Below, one piece after another: positions 9,858 through 21,157 of a stretch of 64,000 bases of DNA. This DNA comes from Cydia pomonella (taxonomy: Eukaryota; Arthropoda; Insecta; Lepidoptera; Tortricidae): positions 21,680,357-21,744,356 of the forward strand of contig NC_084710.1 in NCBI RefSeq assembly GCF_033807575.1. The letters are read 5' to 3'. The first letter of the stretch is position 1. Each line of letters opens with the position of its first letter. The position numbers and the translations under genes are program-made. The notes below the pieces were generated by a model. It had not been told where the DNA came from. It ran no database searches and saw only the letters and a program-made list of their open reading frames with translations.

Positions 9858-10320
9858 AGTTAATGTGGAATGTGGAGCCGCTGTAAATCGTTTTTTTCTT
9901 TTTGTGTACAGGCATGATTATTATGAAGCAGGTAATAGAGAAAGATTTGGATCAACAAGGAATCGACAGCCGCGAGGTCACAGGCGAGGCCAAATCTCGC
10001 CAAGATGCAACAGGTTGAGTGATTCCCTGGCACGGGGGACGGAAGGGCCCCCAGTCCGACCCGAGGTCAAGCGCTGCGTTCCACTCCGGGATCCCAACCC
10101 GGCGCAGCGACAACTCAAGGGCTTTTAACACTGGCGGCAGGACAGCCTCCCCAGCTGGGACACACTGGGGTTCGGGTCCTCTACGAACCAGCGGGCGGCC
10201 AGCGGACAACCGTTTCACCGGGTCTCCCTGGCCCCCGTGCCAAGGAAACACGCCTGAAGCAGCAAAACAAGGAACGGGCCTATGCAGACCAAGCACTGTC
10301 GAGACTAAGTTGAATGAAGA
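9858..10320 (-). other. 5' leader region of the jockey-like LINE
   Basis: GC-rich sequence immediately upstream of the endonuclease on the same strand. It contains a 114-codon open frame (9952-10296) without zinc knuckles or other ORF1/gag signature, so I treat it as leader rather than protein-coding. GC content drops sharply after about 10300, which I take as the approximate 5' boundary. Confidence 0.55.
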
Positions 10321-10329
10321 ATGATTTCA

Positions 10330-10825
10330 TTTGTTCGACTGTCATTACCCTGCAGATTGTTACAGGGGGACTACTACGTAATAAAATACAAGCTAATATT
10401 ATTGACCAAAGCATTAGCGAATGTCTCCGATTTAACTCGGGCATTTTGCTTCCGTGTGTCCGGATGTTCTCTACAGGTCGCAATTCTAAATCGATTCTCG
10501 TGAAATTTTGTGACCAGATTATATGATTAAATGGTTGTTTTTTTTTTATCGGTTTAGTTTAAGGAAAATTTAATCTTGCGTGAGTCCGTTGCGGAGTTCT
10601 CAAGGTCTACAACTAGTAGTACCTACATAGTACGAGTAAAAAAACACTTTAATAGCAAAGCGAGAGACATTACACAGAACATTCTAGCAAAGGACTTAAA
10701 ATAATTTGAGAACAAATTAAATGTCTAACTTCGTTAGCTATAGTACTTCTATCATATATAAATCTCTCTTTAAGATGCCTTGATTAGTTTCGTAGAATAA
10801 TGTTATACATTATTCTTGATAAATT
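10330..10825. other. No recognisable gene; fragment of a dispersed repeat
   Basis: Around 10440-10515, 'GTGTCCGGATGTTCTC...GATTCTCGTGAAATTTTGTG' resembles pieces at 14520-14560 and 48840-48905 ('GTCCGGATGTTCTACTC'). This suggests an old dispersed repeat. Otherwise blank. Confidence 0.4.
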
Positions 10826-11060
10826 TGACGACCTGCCTGGTCTAGTGGGTAGTGACCCTATGAAGTCGATGGTCCCGCATTCGAATCCCAGTGTGGGCAT
10901 TTATTTGTGTGATGCTGATGAGGATGAGCACGGTTATTTGTTCCTGGGTCATGGGTATTTTCTATGCATATAAGTAAGTATTAATCTATTTAAGTATGTA
11001 TAGGTATCGTCGCCGTAGTACCCATGCGTTGTCCCCCAAATATTTATGTATTTATACAAT
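10826..11060 (+). mobile_element. tRNA-derived SINE, family A, diverged copy
   Basis: The head has a pol III A box-like 'TGGTCTAGTGGGTAGTGACC' and B box-like 'ATTCGAATCCC'. The body has the family's 'GTTCCTGGGTCATGGG' and 'GTACCCATGCG' segments. A short deletion is seen between the boxes relative to other copies. The tail is AT-rich. Confidence 0.8.
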
Positions 11061-11115
11061 ACAAGACATTTTATTTCTTCCATGGAGACATTTTGACACT
11101 CTCAAGGGAATCAGA

Positions 11116-11284
11116 ATTCATAGGGTACTTCCCGTTGACCTAGAACTATGAAATTTCTCAAGTAATATCTTCTTACACTACAAATACAGAGAAAATTCTC
11201 AAAACTATACATTTGTAAAATAATAATAAAATAAAGTTTGTACGGAACCCTCCGACGAGTCCGACTCGCACTTGTCCGGTTTTT
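11116..11284. repeat. Fragment of GGGTTCCG-type repeat
   Basis: Ends with 'GTACGGAACCCTCCG' and 'GAGTCCGACTCGCACTTG', matching the right ends at 46676-46725 and 50274-50316. The rest is AT-rich and less certain. Confidence 0.5.
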
Positions 11285-11334
11285 ATCAACCATCTTCATT
11301 CCACGCTGACAAAGTTGCGGATAGAACATAGTAT

Positions 11335-11931
11335 TCTATAGAATTATATAATTCTAAATTAACTTTCCAGTATAAGTACAAAGGTAAAGAGTTTCCTAGG
11401 GCTTATTTTCAAGCTTCTTTTCACAACTTTAACTTATTTTCACGCTGCCAATTTCTACAGTAAAGTTTGCCTATCCAAACTTCAATTCATGAACCAGAAC
11501 AGCCAAGAACAATTCTCTGAAATCTAAGAGTAACTTGAAAATCCTTATTATCGTAAACCCGAGGCGACATGGAATATTTACGAAGTCTAAGTCAATTATA
11601 TGTATACATATTGCTCCGTATCACAATGAAATAAGGTATAAAATTGTATAGATATTTTTGGTGTAGATTGTACGGCGCCATGCGACACTAGACATTGGAC
11701 TTGGTGTAAAAATAGCGACAACATGTGTTCTGTGAACGAGTTAAAGGAGTCATTGTTTCTAAATAAGGAGTCATATTTGTACTATACTGTAGATGGTAAG
11801 AAATCTTGCGCAATCGAATATGATACGTTATTTTATGAAAAGAAAAATGGAAAAAATCTAAGTGTAGTATCGCTTGCAGACGTAACTATTTGCTTGATAA
11901 AAAAGTTTATGAGGTTAGGTGTATAAACAAA
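11335..11931. other. No supported gene
   Basis: AT-rich. A 67-codon frame at 11723-11926 (starting MCSVNELKES) has no recognisable domain or splice context and is left uncalled. Confidence 0.45.
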
Positions 11932-12311
11932 TATAGTCGTTAGATTTGTAGCTGGCCCTCAACGGCTTATCCTTTGTCTATTGTTAACTAAAACCGCGCG
12001 TGCCACTACCTGCAAAAAAGGGTCGTATAATTCTAATTGGCACCTGAGCGCGTGCTAGTCTAGCGCTCAAAAAACCAGTGTAGGGGTGCTTTCCGATAAC
12101 GCGCCTTTTTTACGCATATCGAGGACACATTTTAGACTGGATCGGTAGCGTTCGACTCGCCAGCACTCAGTAACCGTATAGGGACCACCCAAGAAATCGC
12201 AAATTATTTTTCCATTTGTTCATTTTGAATCTTATTTCAATTACCATAGGAGTTGTAATTAAATAACATAGGATAAGCCCTTGGGGGCCAGCTATAAATC
12301 TAACGACTATA
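11932..12311. mobile_element. MITE with 45-bp inverted termini (380 bp)
   Basis: Left end TATAGTCGTTAGATTTGTAG and right end (complement) TATAGTCGTTAGATTTATAG continue through 'CTGGCCCTCAACGGCTTATCC' versus 'CTGGCCCCCAAGGGCTTATCC'. Flanking TA would fit a Tc1/mariner-type insertion, but this is not secure. Confidence 0.75.
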
Positions 12312-12593
12312 CCTGCAGTAAAACCCTGTTAAGTAGAAAGTGGAAGACCCGCGCGAAACCGCCTTTTCAGAACAACGTAGTCCTCATTTTTTTCTCTGGA
12401 TATTAACATTATTGAAAATTTTTTGATACACATTGTTATGCCGAGTGTTTTGTAGTCAACTTTCGACACGGGGCTAATGAATGAATGGAATTTCATTCAG
12501 AAAATTATTTCCATATACATTGTACATTTACACATAATTACATTACATAAAGAATTAAATAACATCCTAAAATTTAAATAACAATATATTATA
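12312..12593. other. No recognisable feature
   Basis: AT-rich. The piece near 12385 ('CTCTGGATATTAACATTATT') resembles 38215-38235 and is probably an old repeat. Confidence 0.4.
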
Positions 12594-12843
12594 TTAAATT
12601 CAAATTCAAATAAGGGCCTGCGTCCCGGGTCACCCTGAGTCCGTCACGATAGGCTTGTGGTAGCCCCTCCAGCGCTCGTGTAGCGGGCTGGCGTCTCACT
12701 CTCTCACCGCCGACAGTAGCGTGTTGGAGGAGCCGTATATTGCCTTTCTGGCGGCGGTGGCGCTTCTCGCGCGCAGCAGCGCGTCCCAGCCCGGCGCGCG
12801 CCCTTCTAAAACCCTTAGAATGACATATTGCTATTTGACCCAT
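12594..12843 (-). other. GC-rich 84-codon open frame of unknown nature
   Basis: A sharp GC-rich island (about 12610-12815) in AT-rich DNA is open on the minus strand and very rich in Arg and Ala (for example AAREKRHRRQK). I recognise no domain. It may be the remnant of a retroelement 3' region or a lost exon. The codon composition is unlike its surroundings, and nothing nearby suggests splicing. Confidence 0.3.
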
Positions 12844-12950
12844 GTACTTTCACTAATGTGTTAAATATGAAACGGTATCGCCATCTACTCGAGTACAGGA
12901 TAAAGGTATATCGTAATCTGTTCGAGCAAAAATGTGTCAAAGTTTAGTGA

Positions 12951-13050
12951 AAGGTCCAACTTTGTCGCTTACAATAAGGAACAGACAAGCGTCTCTTTAT
13001 ACGGATAACCAGTGAAATCGTCGTTATGGCAAGCGACAAAGTGGGACCTT
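12951..13050. repeat. Foldback MITE (100 bp)
   Basis: Left arm AAGGTCCAACTTTGTCGCTT and right arm AAGCGACAAAGTGGGACCTT are complementary with two mismatches, with further pairing at TACAATAA/TTATGGC. No coding capacity. Confidence 0.7.
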
Positions 13051-13053
13051 GCG

Positions 13054-13394
13054 CTTGGAAAAGACACATTTTTTCTTGATTTTTCGAGGCACGTTTTTGT
13101 CTTGGACATATAGAGTTACATTCGTCTTTGCTATAGGTCAACTACATTTCATATAACTTCCGAGCAAGGTCGCAATAAGGAAGAAAATTAAACGATTTAA
13201 GTCTAAAACACGTGCGAAAATTTACACTTTACAATTACAACATTAACAAGCGTCCTCAAACTTTTAAGACTTAATAAGAGTTAAACTGTTAACACTTCGC
13301 AAAAGCCTAAAGAAATCGAAAGATAAATATTTACGTCAGTATTAAGTCTCTTGAAACTTTAAATGGCAGGAAATTGGAGACAACCCAAGTTTTA
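13054..13394. other. No recognisable feature
   Basis: AT-rich intronic DNA without supported features. Confidence 0.6.
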
Positions 13395-13552
13395 GGTCGC
13401 GACCTTACTGAATACACCGAGAGCTAGCAGCAAGCGTTTCTTATAAAAAGCGTTTCTGTCTCTTTTACACCAATTAAGACGTAATGAGAGTGACAGAGAA
13501 AGATGCCCGCAATTTGCGAACTTCGGTGTTCGGGGTGGGCCCTCAGTTAATA
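13395..13552. repeat. Diverged MITE of the 'GGGCCTACCGCGAAC' family
   Basis: The right end 'GCGAACTTCGGTGTTCGGGG' plus 'GGGCCCTCAG' and the internal 'TTTACACCAATTAAGAC' match the fragment at 24431-24495 ('TTTACTCCAGTTAAGAC'). The right end also resembles the termini at 16123-16234. Confidence 0.5.
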
Positions 13553-13698
13553 GCGCATATAAAAAGGATGAAATGAATGTTTATTTTATTTTATCCCTTT
13601 TGAAGTCGGTTTGTTTAATTTTTTTTTGCATTTAAAGGCAAATGGAGCCAACCGCATAATCAAAGTATGCACCTTAGATTTAACCTCTTGCCTTGGTT

Positions 13699-13858
13699 TT
13701 TTTTTAATACCACGTCAGTGGCAAACAGACATACGGCCCGCCTGATGGTAAGCAGTCACCGTAGCCTATAGACGCCTGCAACTCCAGAGGTGTTACATGC
13801 GCGTTGCCGACCCTTTAAAAACCTGTACACTCCTTTTTTGAAGAACCCCATACTGTAG
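13699..13858 (-). repeat. LINE 3' end, 5' truncated
   Basis: T-run, then 'GGCAAACAGACATACGGCCC', 'GCCTGATGGTAAGCAGTCAC' and 'TGTTACATGCGCGTTGCCGA', ending at 'CTTGAAGAACCCCATACTGT'-like sequence. This is the same tail as 2816-3062. Confidence 0.8.
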
Positions 13859-13859
13859 A

Positions 13860-15171
13860 AACTTGTATTTTTAAGTTGAACTTACATACGGGTGGTCTAT
13901 ATGGGTAGCACAAATGTAGGCACAAGGTTAATGGTCAGACGATTTTATGCACCCTTCAAAGAAAACAGACAATTGATTTTCTATCTTCTCTCAAAACGCA
14001 TATAAACTAAAACAAAAGACATTCATCAAATAAAATGTCACGGTCTGGAGCACGCAATCCAGTATATAACTCGTAAATTTGATAAAGTCAGACCATTGTG
14101 CCTTCGTTTTGATTGTAATAGACAACACTGGGATAGGCAGCTGGCGCATTAGGTCTGGAAATTACGTCTAGTGCCTTCTTGAGACTAATAGGATTATTCG
14201 ATTTAAGCATTTAGCAGTTGCTCTTATCGTGGAGACTGCAAAAACAGAAAATGCAAAAACCCAATAACCAAGTATTTTGAACGGATTTTTGTGACACATG
14301 CTTACTTCTTGGGCTAAAAAAAATTTCGTTGTCTTGTTTCTGACTACTCCGTCACGCTTGTATTTATGTATCAAATGAATAAATAAAGTTGAGTGCTAAT
14401 GTATGTCTTTCTAGCTGTAGATTATAATGTACATACATGAGAAAAAAAAAATCTCATACAAAAAGCTACACTCCGTCACTTTTTTTGGGGACACAAATGA
14501 AACGTCTACTGATGACATTACTGAACCGATTCTCGTGCAATTTTGTAAACAGGATCGATTTTTTTTTACTGTACAGCAAGTTACTAATATTATTTCTATC
14601 CTATCCAATTATATAAGCTTTTGGCAAGTTTCTAGAACAGATATTATTTTCAGCGGTAACTCTATAAGGCAAAAAAATTATCACAGACTAAATAACACGA
14701 TTAGTGATAAGTACCACGAAGCCACAGCGTATCAAGTGACGGATTAGGAGTAAATACCAGATAATTGGTCGGCCGTGGCCTGAGAGATCTCGTTGCCAAT
14801 GGCCGCTAGGTAACAATTAGTTTCTCACTTCTACAGATTATCTGACGGTGATATTAATAAAGATCAAGGAAATACGACATGAATTTATGGAGCGATGCTT
14901 ATTTTGTTATTTGATACAAAAAACATTATAAAACCGGCACAGAGAACCAGTATTTTGAGCCATGAGTTGTTGTCGGCCGGCGAAAAATTATGGAAGTGGA
15001 GTGTGAATCTCGCGACCTAAACGCGTAAGCGCCATGAAATGTACTCCGCTTACGACGTTTTGGTCGCGTGATACAGGTTACGATTGCATCAATTTCATTT
15101 CATGGCTTCTATAGTATATATATAATAACTCAGTAACAAGAAGGTAGTTCTTTGCCCAAGATATGCTGGCT
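13860..15171. other. No supported gene
   Basis: AT-rich. A possible old dispersed-repeat piece lies at 14465-14575 ('CTGAACCGATTCTCGTGCAA'). An open frame of 106 codons at 14427-14747 runs across it and has no domain, so it is not called. Confidence 0.5.
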
Positions 15172-15438
15172 GATGACCGGCTTGGCCTAGTGGGTAGTGA
15201 CCCTGCCTACGAAGCTGATGGTCCCGGGTTCAAATCCTGGTAAGGGCATTTATTTGTGTGATGAGCATGGATATTTGTTCCTGAGTCATGGTTGTTTTCT
15301 ATGTATTTAAGTATTTATAAATATTTATATTTTATATATATCGTTGTCTAAGTACCCTCAACACAAGCCTTATTGAGCTTACTGTGGGACTTAGTCAATT
15401 TGTGTAATAATGTCCTATAATATTTATTATTTATAATA
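15172..15438 (+). mobile_element. tRNA-derived SINE, family A
   Basis: 'TTGGCCTAGTGGGTAGTGAC' (A box region) and 'GGGTTCAAATCC' (B box), then the conserved body with 'GATGAGCATGGATATTTGTT' and 'CTTATTGAGCTTACTGTGGG', and an AT-rich tail of TTTATTA repeats. Near full length. Confidence 0.9.
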
Positions 15439-15439
15439 C

Positions 15440-15990
15440 ATGACATTTTATGTCTTCGATGAAGACATTTTCGAGTTTCCTTATATCGAAAGATCTTCGA
15501 AGAAATAACATTGCTTGGTTAAAGGCCTTTTTATACGTATATCAAAGGTATCGATGTAAATATACCAACACCGAACAATATAAGATAAGTTCAGTATTAG
15601 ATAACGAGTACGATCCGAAAATAAATACGATACAATAGTCGGCGGAGGTTGTTTTTCCTCTAAAGTAATTGGTTGTTTTTGCGTATAGGCACGAGTTTTT
15701 GTAGCTCCGATGGATCGTATAGTTTGATTTAGTTTCGCTGCCAAATCGTTTAGGTTTCGTCGATATTTTTCAGACACGGTAACATTGGAAGGTAGGATTT
15801 TATTCTCACGCTCTGAAAGAGGGTCGTTGTTGTTCTAAAAATTGTGCAGAAAATGATACGTTTCTGCTCTAGAGCACTGTAGTTTTTAATTGCATTTTTT
15901 CTCTTTTTTACGATTACGAAAATTTTGGTTTTAAATGGATTTGTTGTGCTATTTCCATTCTGATAATTCACTTCCCATTGCATAAATAAC
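15440..15990. other. No recognisable feature
   Basis: AT-rich intronic DNA. Short open frames show no domain. Confidence 0.5.
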
Positions 15991-16033
15991 GATTTTTTTT
16001 ACCTAAAGTACCAACTTTAGGTAAAAAAAAATC
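15991..16033. repeat. Near-perfect short hairpin
   Basis: Left arm GATTTTTTTTACCTAAAGT (15991-16009), 4-base loop, and right arm ACTTTAGGT followed by A-run and TC. The only difference is one extra A. Confidence 0.85.
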
Positions 16034-16122
16034 TTGTCTTGGTAGACATACTACTGAAGTTTCACAGCTATATAGCTAGTCGTTTTAAAATGAGAGCTTA
16101 ATATACGTTTGTATGGAGAACT

Positions 16123-16234
16123 GAGGGCTTACCGCGAACCACGTTCGACGTCTTGCCTCCCTATCACACTTACGCACGAATTTACAAATGCGACAGAGAG
16201 GCAACACGTCGAACGTGGTTCGCGGTAGGCCCTC
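16123..16234. repeat. Foldback MITE (about 112 bp)
   Basis: Left arm GAGGGCTTACCGCGAACCAC, continuing GTTCGACGT. Right arm complement GAGGGCCTACCGCGAACCAC, continuing GTTCGACGT. Near-perfect arms of about 40 bp. Related fragments lie at 13395-13552 and 24431-24500. Confidence 0.85.
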
Positions 16235-16374
16235 TGAGCTTGCTGCGGACTTTTACTCGTAAGGTCTAGGAGTAATAGTTTCCAGAAAATAAAGCATTCT
16301 ATTTCATCTCAATACCTACATTTCTGTATTTGTATAAAAATCCCGACTACATTTCAAAATATCCGGCATATATT

Positions 16375-16655
16375 GACGACCGGTTTGGCCTAGTGGGTAG
16401 TGACCCTGCCTACGAAGCTGATGGTCCCGGGTTCAAATCCTGGTAAGGGCATTTATTCGTGTGATGAGCATGGATATTTGTTCCCGAGTCATGGGTGTTT
16501 TCTATGTATTTAAGTATTTATAAATATTTATATATTATATATATCGTTGTCTAAGTACCCTCAACACAAGCCTTATTGAGCTTACTGTGGGACTTAGTCA
16601 ATTTGTGTAATAATGTCCTATAATATTTATTTATTTATTTATTTTATTTATATTA
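16375..16655 (+). mobile_element. tRNA-derived SINE, family A, full length
   Basis: Same head and body as 15172-15438, with B box GGGTTCAAATCC, and a tail of TTTA repeats. The pair differ at only a few positions. Confidence 0.9.
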
Positions 16656-16659
16656 ACAT

Positions 16660-17127
16660 TTCCAAATACAATTCCAAAAGTGTCACGGCAGAACAACCAT
16701 AACACAAGACTTATCCCTTAAACCCTGAGACGTCAGCTCAGGTATGACACTCCTTTTCATAACTCATATTAAACTACAGGCCGATTCTGTTTTTACAATT
16801 TGATATGGTTTTGATCTCGTTTTGATACGGTCTTGTCCCATGTTATCGAGCATCTCAATCGCACCAATAAGCGCGAGTGAAATGCCTTATGAGACTAATG
16901 CATTTCATTAACCGCTAACTCTGATTGGTGCTCTTGGTATAGATCGTATAAATAAGAATAAAACCATAATAAATTAATTTTACGGTTTAACTCACGTATC
17001 ACTAAAAACTCGCGTGACATGTTACGACGTGTTATGCCTTGAATATTCAAGCACTAACAGTGCTGGGCAGGGGTCACGTTGGTCGCGCCGCGTATTGTCG
17101 CTTGCCGTAAATCATACAATTAATTTA
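16660..17127. other. No gene; short MITE-end fragment
   Basis: 16975-17020 carries 'TTTTACGGTTTAACTCACG', a terminus resembling 3700-3844. The rest is unassigned. Confidence 0.4.
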
Positions 17128-17275
17128 GAGTCAGACCAAGATCAGTTCGCAGCGATTTCCATAGCTCAGACGGTGCAAGTGTCAAGTAAACGTCATAATT
17201 TCATAGAAGTTTTGACGGTTTAAATCATCCGTGCATCGTCTGGGCTATTAAAATCGCTTCTTGGTTTGACTCTGA
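17128..17275. repeat. Foldback MITE (about 148 bp)
   Basis: The left arm 'AGAGTCAGACCAAGA...AGCGATTT...CAGACGGTGCA' pairs with the right arm 'TGCATCGTCTG...AAATCGCT...TTGGTTTGACTCTGA'. A 69-codon ORF across it (17014-17223) is incidental. Confidence 0.7.
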
Positions 17276-18204
17276 GGATTTTAATTTTATCGTTTTTTTT
17301 CCTATTCTATACAATATAAGATACCAACGCATGTTCCTTAAAATCTTCCTCTAAGTTACGAAAAGGTATGGTATTTTCGTAACTCAATAGAAAATTACTT
17401 ACCAATCTTTTATTGGGACAAGTTTTGATTAAATATTTGCTCCACCCAGAATGAGGAGCTCTTCAAATTTCCCAAATTTTATCAAAACAATAAAAAAAAA
17501 CGACAACTGGAAAAAAAAATCCCATTAATACAACTCATGACAATGTCATTCAAGTATATAAAATTATAAAAACAGAAACGGCCCCCAAGCTAAATCTGCG
17601 TTGATTTGCCGTGACAGAGCGAGGCAATTAGTAGGGTGTGTCAAATAACAGAAGGGTTAAAGGCCTACCTGATGACAGAGATTGATGAACAGGCATATTA
17701 AATCAAGTATTACCTGAAACAAACGAAGACATTAATAGTAAAGACAAGGAAATAGAAGCTGTATGTGCTATAAATAAAGGTTCTAAATTGAATGAAGTAG
17801 ATGAAACTTAAACAATGAGAAATGAGACAGACAAGGTATTAGACACTGTGTGCTAAAGATAAAGGTTGCGAGTTAATTGAAACACAGGAATGTCACCAAT
17901 GTCGCATTCTTCAGATTTGCGAATGGGAATCCGAATGTCCAGGATGCGAATGTCCTAATGCGAATGCCAATACGAAAGTTAGGAAATATGTAGTTGTTAT
18001 TGTCATGTAACATTTAAATGAGATTGTGATATCGTTTTCATATATGAAAATGTTGGGTCACAATTACCCAGTCAGCAATGTAGGCACCCTCAAAAAAAAA
18101 TTGCTTGGCCCTATCAATATTTTTATAGTTGTTATCAAGAATCTTGATTCACTGACTTACAAATAAGGTAATTCTTTTTGCTCTTACTATATTTAGGTAG
18201 TATT
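17276..18204. other. No supported gene
   Basis: AT-rich. 17445-17475 ('CACCCAGAATGAGGAGCTCT') is an inverted match to 22740-22765 ('GAGCTCCTCGTTCTGGGTGG'), a shared unnamed repeat piece. Confidence 0.4.
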
Positions 18205-18453
18205 CGACGACCGGTCTGGCCTAGTGGATAATGAACCTGCCTATGAAGCCGCTGGTCCTGGATTCGAATTCCGGTAAGGACATCAAATGTGTGATGAACA
18301 CAGATATTTGTTCCGAGCCATGGGTGTTCTCTATGTATATAAGTATGTATTTATCTATATAGATAGATAACATCGCCTAGTACCCATAGTACAAGCTCTG
18401 CATAGTTTGGAGCTCGTAGCCTGTGTAAGATTGTCCCCAAATATTAAAAAAAG
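18205..18453 (+). mobile_element. tRNA-derived SINE, family A, diverged
   Basis: 'GGCCTAGTGGATAATGAACC' and 'GATTCGAATTCC' mark the A and B boxes. The body is diverged ('GTTCCGAGCCATGGGTG', 'AGTTTGGAGCTCGTAGCC'). Confidence 0.8.
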
Positions 18454-18454
18454 T

Positions 18455-19029
18455 ATTCATATTAAAACAACGTCTTGATTAGATTTCCGAAAAAACACGT
18501 GACTCGGTCGTTCGGTTGTTCTAATCTAAGTTACAAATATTGTAGGTACTAGATACCTCATTGGCGGAATAACCAAACCACAAAATTTTAACATTAATTG
18601 TATATTCTTGTCAAATTCTAATGGAATCCCTTGTCTGTAATGTCCTTTATACTGAAAGACTTTTAGTTTGAAGGAGACGTAATTTACGCACTTAACGAGA
18701 AAATTGTTTCGCCATTATGGCGTCGTGTCAAAGTTAATGAGCCAATTCTTAGAAATGGTAAAATATGGTTCTACATCTCTTTTCCCTTAATAAAACCAAG
18801 CTATTGACATGTATTCCATTTAATTATATTTATTTGTTTATGATGCTCTTCGACATGACGCGATTTAGAGTCATATGCTGTCCTGTTAATAGCACCACGA
18901 GCTTAATGACTTTCGACTACTTCGTAACTTACATCTTGGCCTAGTATTATGCCTGTCGAAAAATTCCCAAACGTGTGAAAACCCAACCTTGAGAAAATGG
19001 ATGAAAATCGGAACGTGAAAAGAGCGTAC
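18455..19029. other. No recognisable feature
   Basis: AT-rich intronic DNA. Confidence 0.55.
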
Positions 19030-19196
19030 CTGCGTAGCAGGAGGACGTCCTATTGGACGCCCCAGGTATCTCTGGAGTGACATGGTGGAGGCAGATCTGC
19101 GCGAACTTCGAAACTTCGACCGATAAAAGTCGCGCGGTCTTGTATCGGAGGCCAAGTCTCATTTTGGGTCGCTGAGCCAACCGAGTAGGCGAGTAG
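19030..19196 (+). pseudogene. RTE-type LINE ORF, C-terminal fragment
   Basis: Plus-strand translation from about 19042 gives GRPIGRPRYLWSDMVEADLR, then ELRNFDR and a stop (TAA where a Trp codon would be expected). It resumes as a KSHFGSLSQP-like end with a small internal deletion. The GRP..RPRYLW and FGSLSQPS segments are typical of the C-terminus of RTE-like retrotransposon proteins in insects. Stop and deletion show it is dead. No RT core precedes it. Confidence 0.7.
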
Positions 19197-19339
19197 TAAT
19201 AGTATTTGTTATACATACGTTTAGTTATAATGGGTACATTGTTCTTAGAGTCAGAACAGAACAAAGTGTGTAATGTCATATTTTCATAGAAATTGCACAT
19301 GAATGATGAAACCGCCTCACTTTGTCATTGCAAATGGAT

Positions 19340-19660
19340 GAATATCATGCCATACCTCCCTGGAAGGCCTCCCTTCCGGCTTATGATAAGCCGCTTCCGC
19401 CTTACGGCTGTGGCGAGTCGCTCGCCACCGATGTAGGGATGACAATCCTCGTCATTTTGTGGACGATGTGTGCTGCTGCCGCTGTTGGTGTTGGCCATAG
19501 CTCTTCGCTAACGATCGTTACCCAACCCCACGACCCCTAGCCTGGTGATACCGTTTGAGCGGAGCCAAGTTTCGGGGCCGCGGTGAAGGCGACAAGTAGC
19601 TTAGCTGGCGAGGCGTGTGCGACGTGCTGGTGAACATCATTGCAAATTCCCCGCAGGGTT
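19340..19660. other. GC-rich segment, probably retroelement-derived
   Basis: Composition rises sharply ('GGGGCCGCGGTGAAGGCGAC', 'GCTTCCGCCTTACGGCTGTG'). A 72-codon ORF (19322-19540) has a hydrophobic middle segment but no known domain. The position downstream of an RTE fragment suggests a LINE remnant, but that is inference. Confidence 0.3.
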
Positions 19661-20455
19661 AGTTTGGTACGAAACTAAACAAATTGGAATTCAGTATTTG
19701 GACACAAGTAAGGCACCGTTACGTTATGAATAAAAACTAAAAACAAAACACACCTCGCTCATTGGACTATCATAACATTCTATTATACGACAAAAAGTGA
19801 CCATGATCTTGTAGTTTACTTCAGTTGCAAAACGACATAAGTGACACTATTTCTATATTGGCCTCTCCAAACGTCACCGATAATCCCACGTAATTTGCGA
19901 CACATTGCTGCATTTCATCGATCGATTGAACTCGTTGCTCCCACTTAGCCAGCAATGATCTAAAATCGTGTGCCATTTGTTACAACTATAAATAAAAAGT
20001 AAAGAGCGTTAGTACCTTGTCGCATTAACACATTTAAAGATTTGCCATAAGAAATTATCAAAGGAGTTACAGCGGCGAGGTACTAAGTGTACGCTAACTG
20101 TATTTAGGTTTTGTATTACGTAAGCTGACGTCTTTGTTATGTCAAGCATGATTCAATGTTACTGTGTTCTTGAAGTTTCAATAATATTTACGGTGTAGTA
20201 AAAATTATACTACATTCGGTAGCGTGGGTCAGTAAGGCTGTGAATGCTTAACCTTAATGTACATTACAATGTACATATTCGTTTCAATCTAAATAAAACA
20301 TTTTATGAACCAAATAAAGTAGCATTTCTTGTTTCGTTGCTTTTTTAAAGAAAATAAATTCGTTGCAATTTAATGATAGAACATGATTCAAATCAAAATA
20401 AGTATGAAAACTTTATATGGTGGGTCTTACGAGGAGGATTTAACGATATCTTCAT
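19661..20455. other. No recognisable feature
   Basis: AT-rich intronic DNA. Confidence 0.6.
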
Positions 20456-20489
20456 TTTAGTTCTTCATTGAGTAGTCACACTCCGTGAT

Positions 20490-20580
20490 TGTGGAGCGAT
20501 TTAGGGTTCTAGCTAAATTGGACATTTCATAGCGTAAGTATTAAACAACTAATTTAGCTAGGATGCTAAATCGCTCAACA
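20490..20580. repeat. Small foldback
   Basis: 'GAGCGATTTA...TAGCTAAATT' pairs with 'AATTTAGCTA...TAAATCGCTC', about 90 bp overall. Confidence 0.6.
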
Positions 20581-21157
20581 ATGAATGTATTCATAAGATA
20601 AGAAAATTCTTAAGTTTTATTGGCGGATGAATAATGTTGTTTTTGTATATGAAGTTTAAGATTGACATCCTCTGCTCTGTTTCATTTATTTAATTTATGT
20701 GCGATGTTTGTTGATTTGACTAGACCTTATTTGATTGGTTTTGTTTTGTTACATTAGTGTATTGTATTTTTAATTGTGTTTGATTCCCAATGTACAAATA
20801 TATTGTCTCTACCGCATAAGCGTTTTCGCATCCTTAGCTGTAAGTTTATGCATGTGACTGAAATATAGAAATAAAGAAACAACCGCGGAGCGTGATAGTA
20901 CATAGGTCAGTGATATTGGTTTGAGAACCAGTGGTATAGATAGATGTAAATCTTATGATTCAAAATGTTGGTAGTATGCCAATATATTATGACTATGACT
21001 CTTGTGGGACTAATGCCAATTTCAAATGTAACTCAGATGTATCTTTTCGGAGGCGAGGTTGAATCTAGACGCAGCTGTGTATCTGGACAAATGCATGCAA
21101 AAAACGCATTTACACTAAGCCCTTCTACCCTTTTTTCTGTTGATTTTAACGGTCTCT
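20581..21157. other. No recognisable feature
   Basis: AT-rich DNA. An AATAAA signal near 20870 is not linked to any gene I can see. Confidence 0.5.

Larger units (their letters stand above)
5780..10320 (-). mobile_element. Jockey-like non-LTR retrotransposon, interrupted by a hAT element
   Basis: Reading on the minus strand: a 5' GC-rich leader (about 9858-10320), the endonuclease part of ORF2 (9300-9857), a foreign 1.08-kb insertion (8223-9302), the rest of ORF2 (to 5860), a 63-base 3' UTR with the shared 'GCCTGATGGGAAGCAGTCAT' type sequence, and a poly(A) seen as T-run at 5794-5812. The 3' end lies only about 15 bp from the Harbinger element's TTA. The 5' boundary and any target duplication were not resolved. 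Without the insertion the element is about 3.4 kb. The RT frame has no internal stops, so this is a relatively recent copy. Confidence 0.9.
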
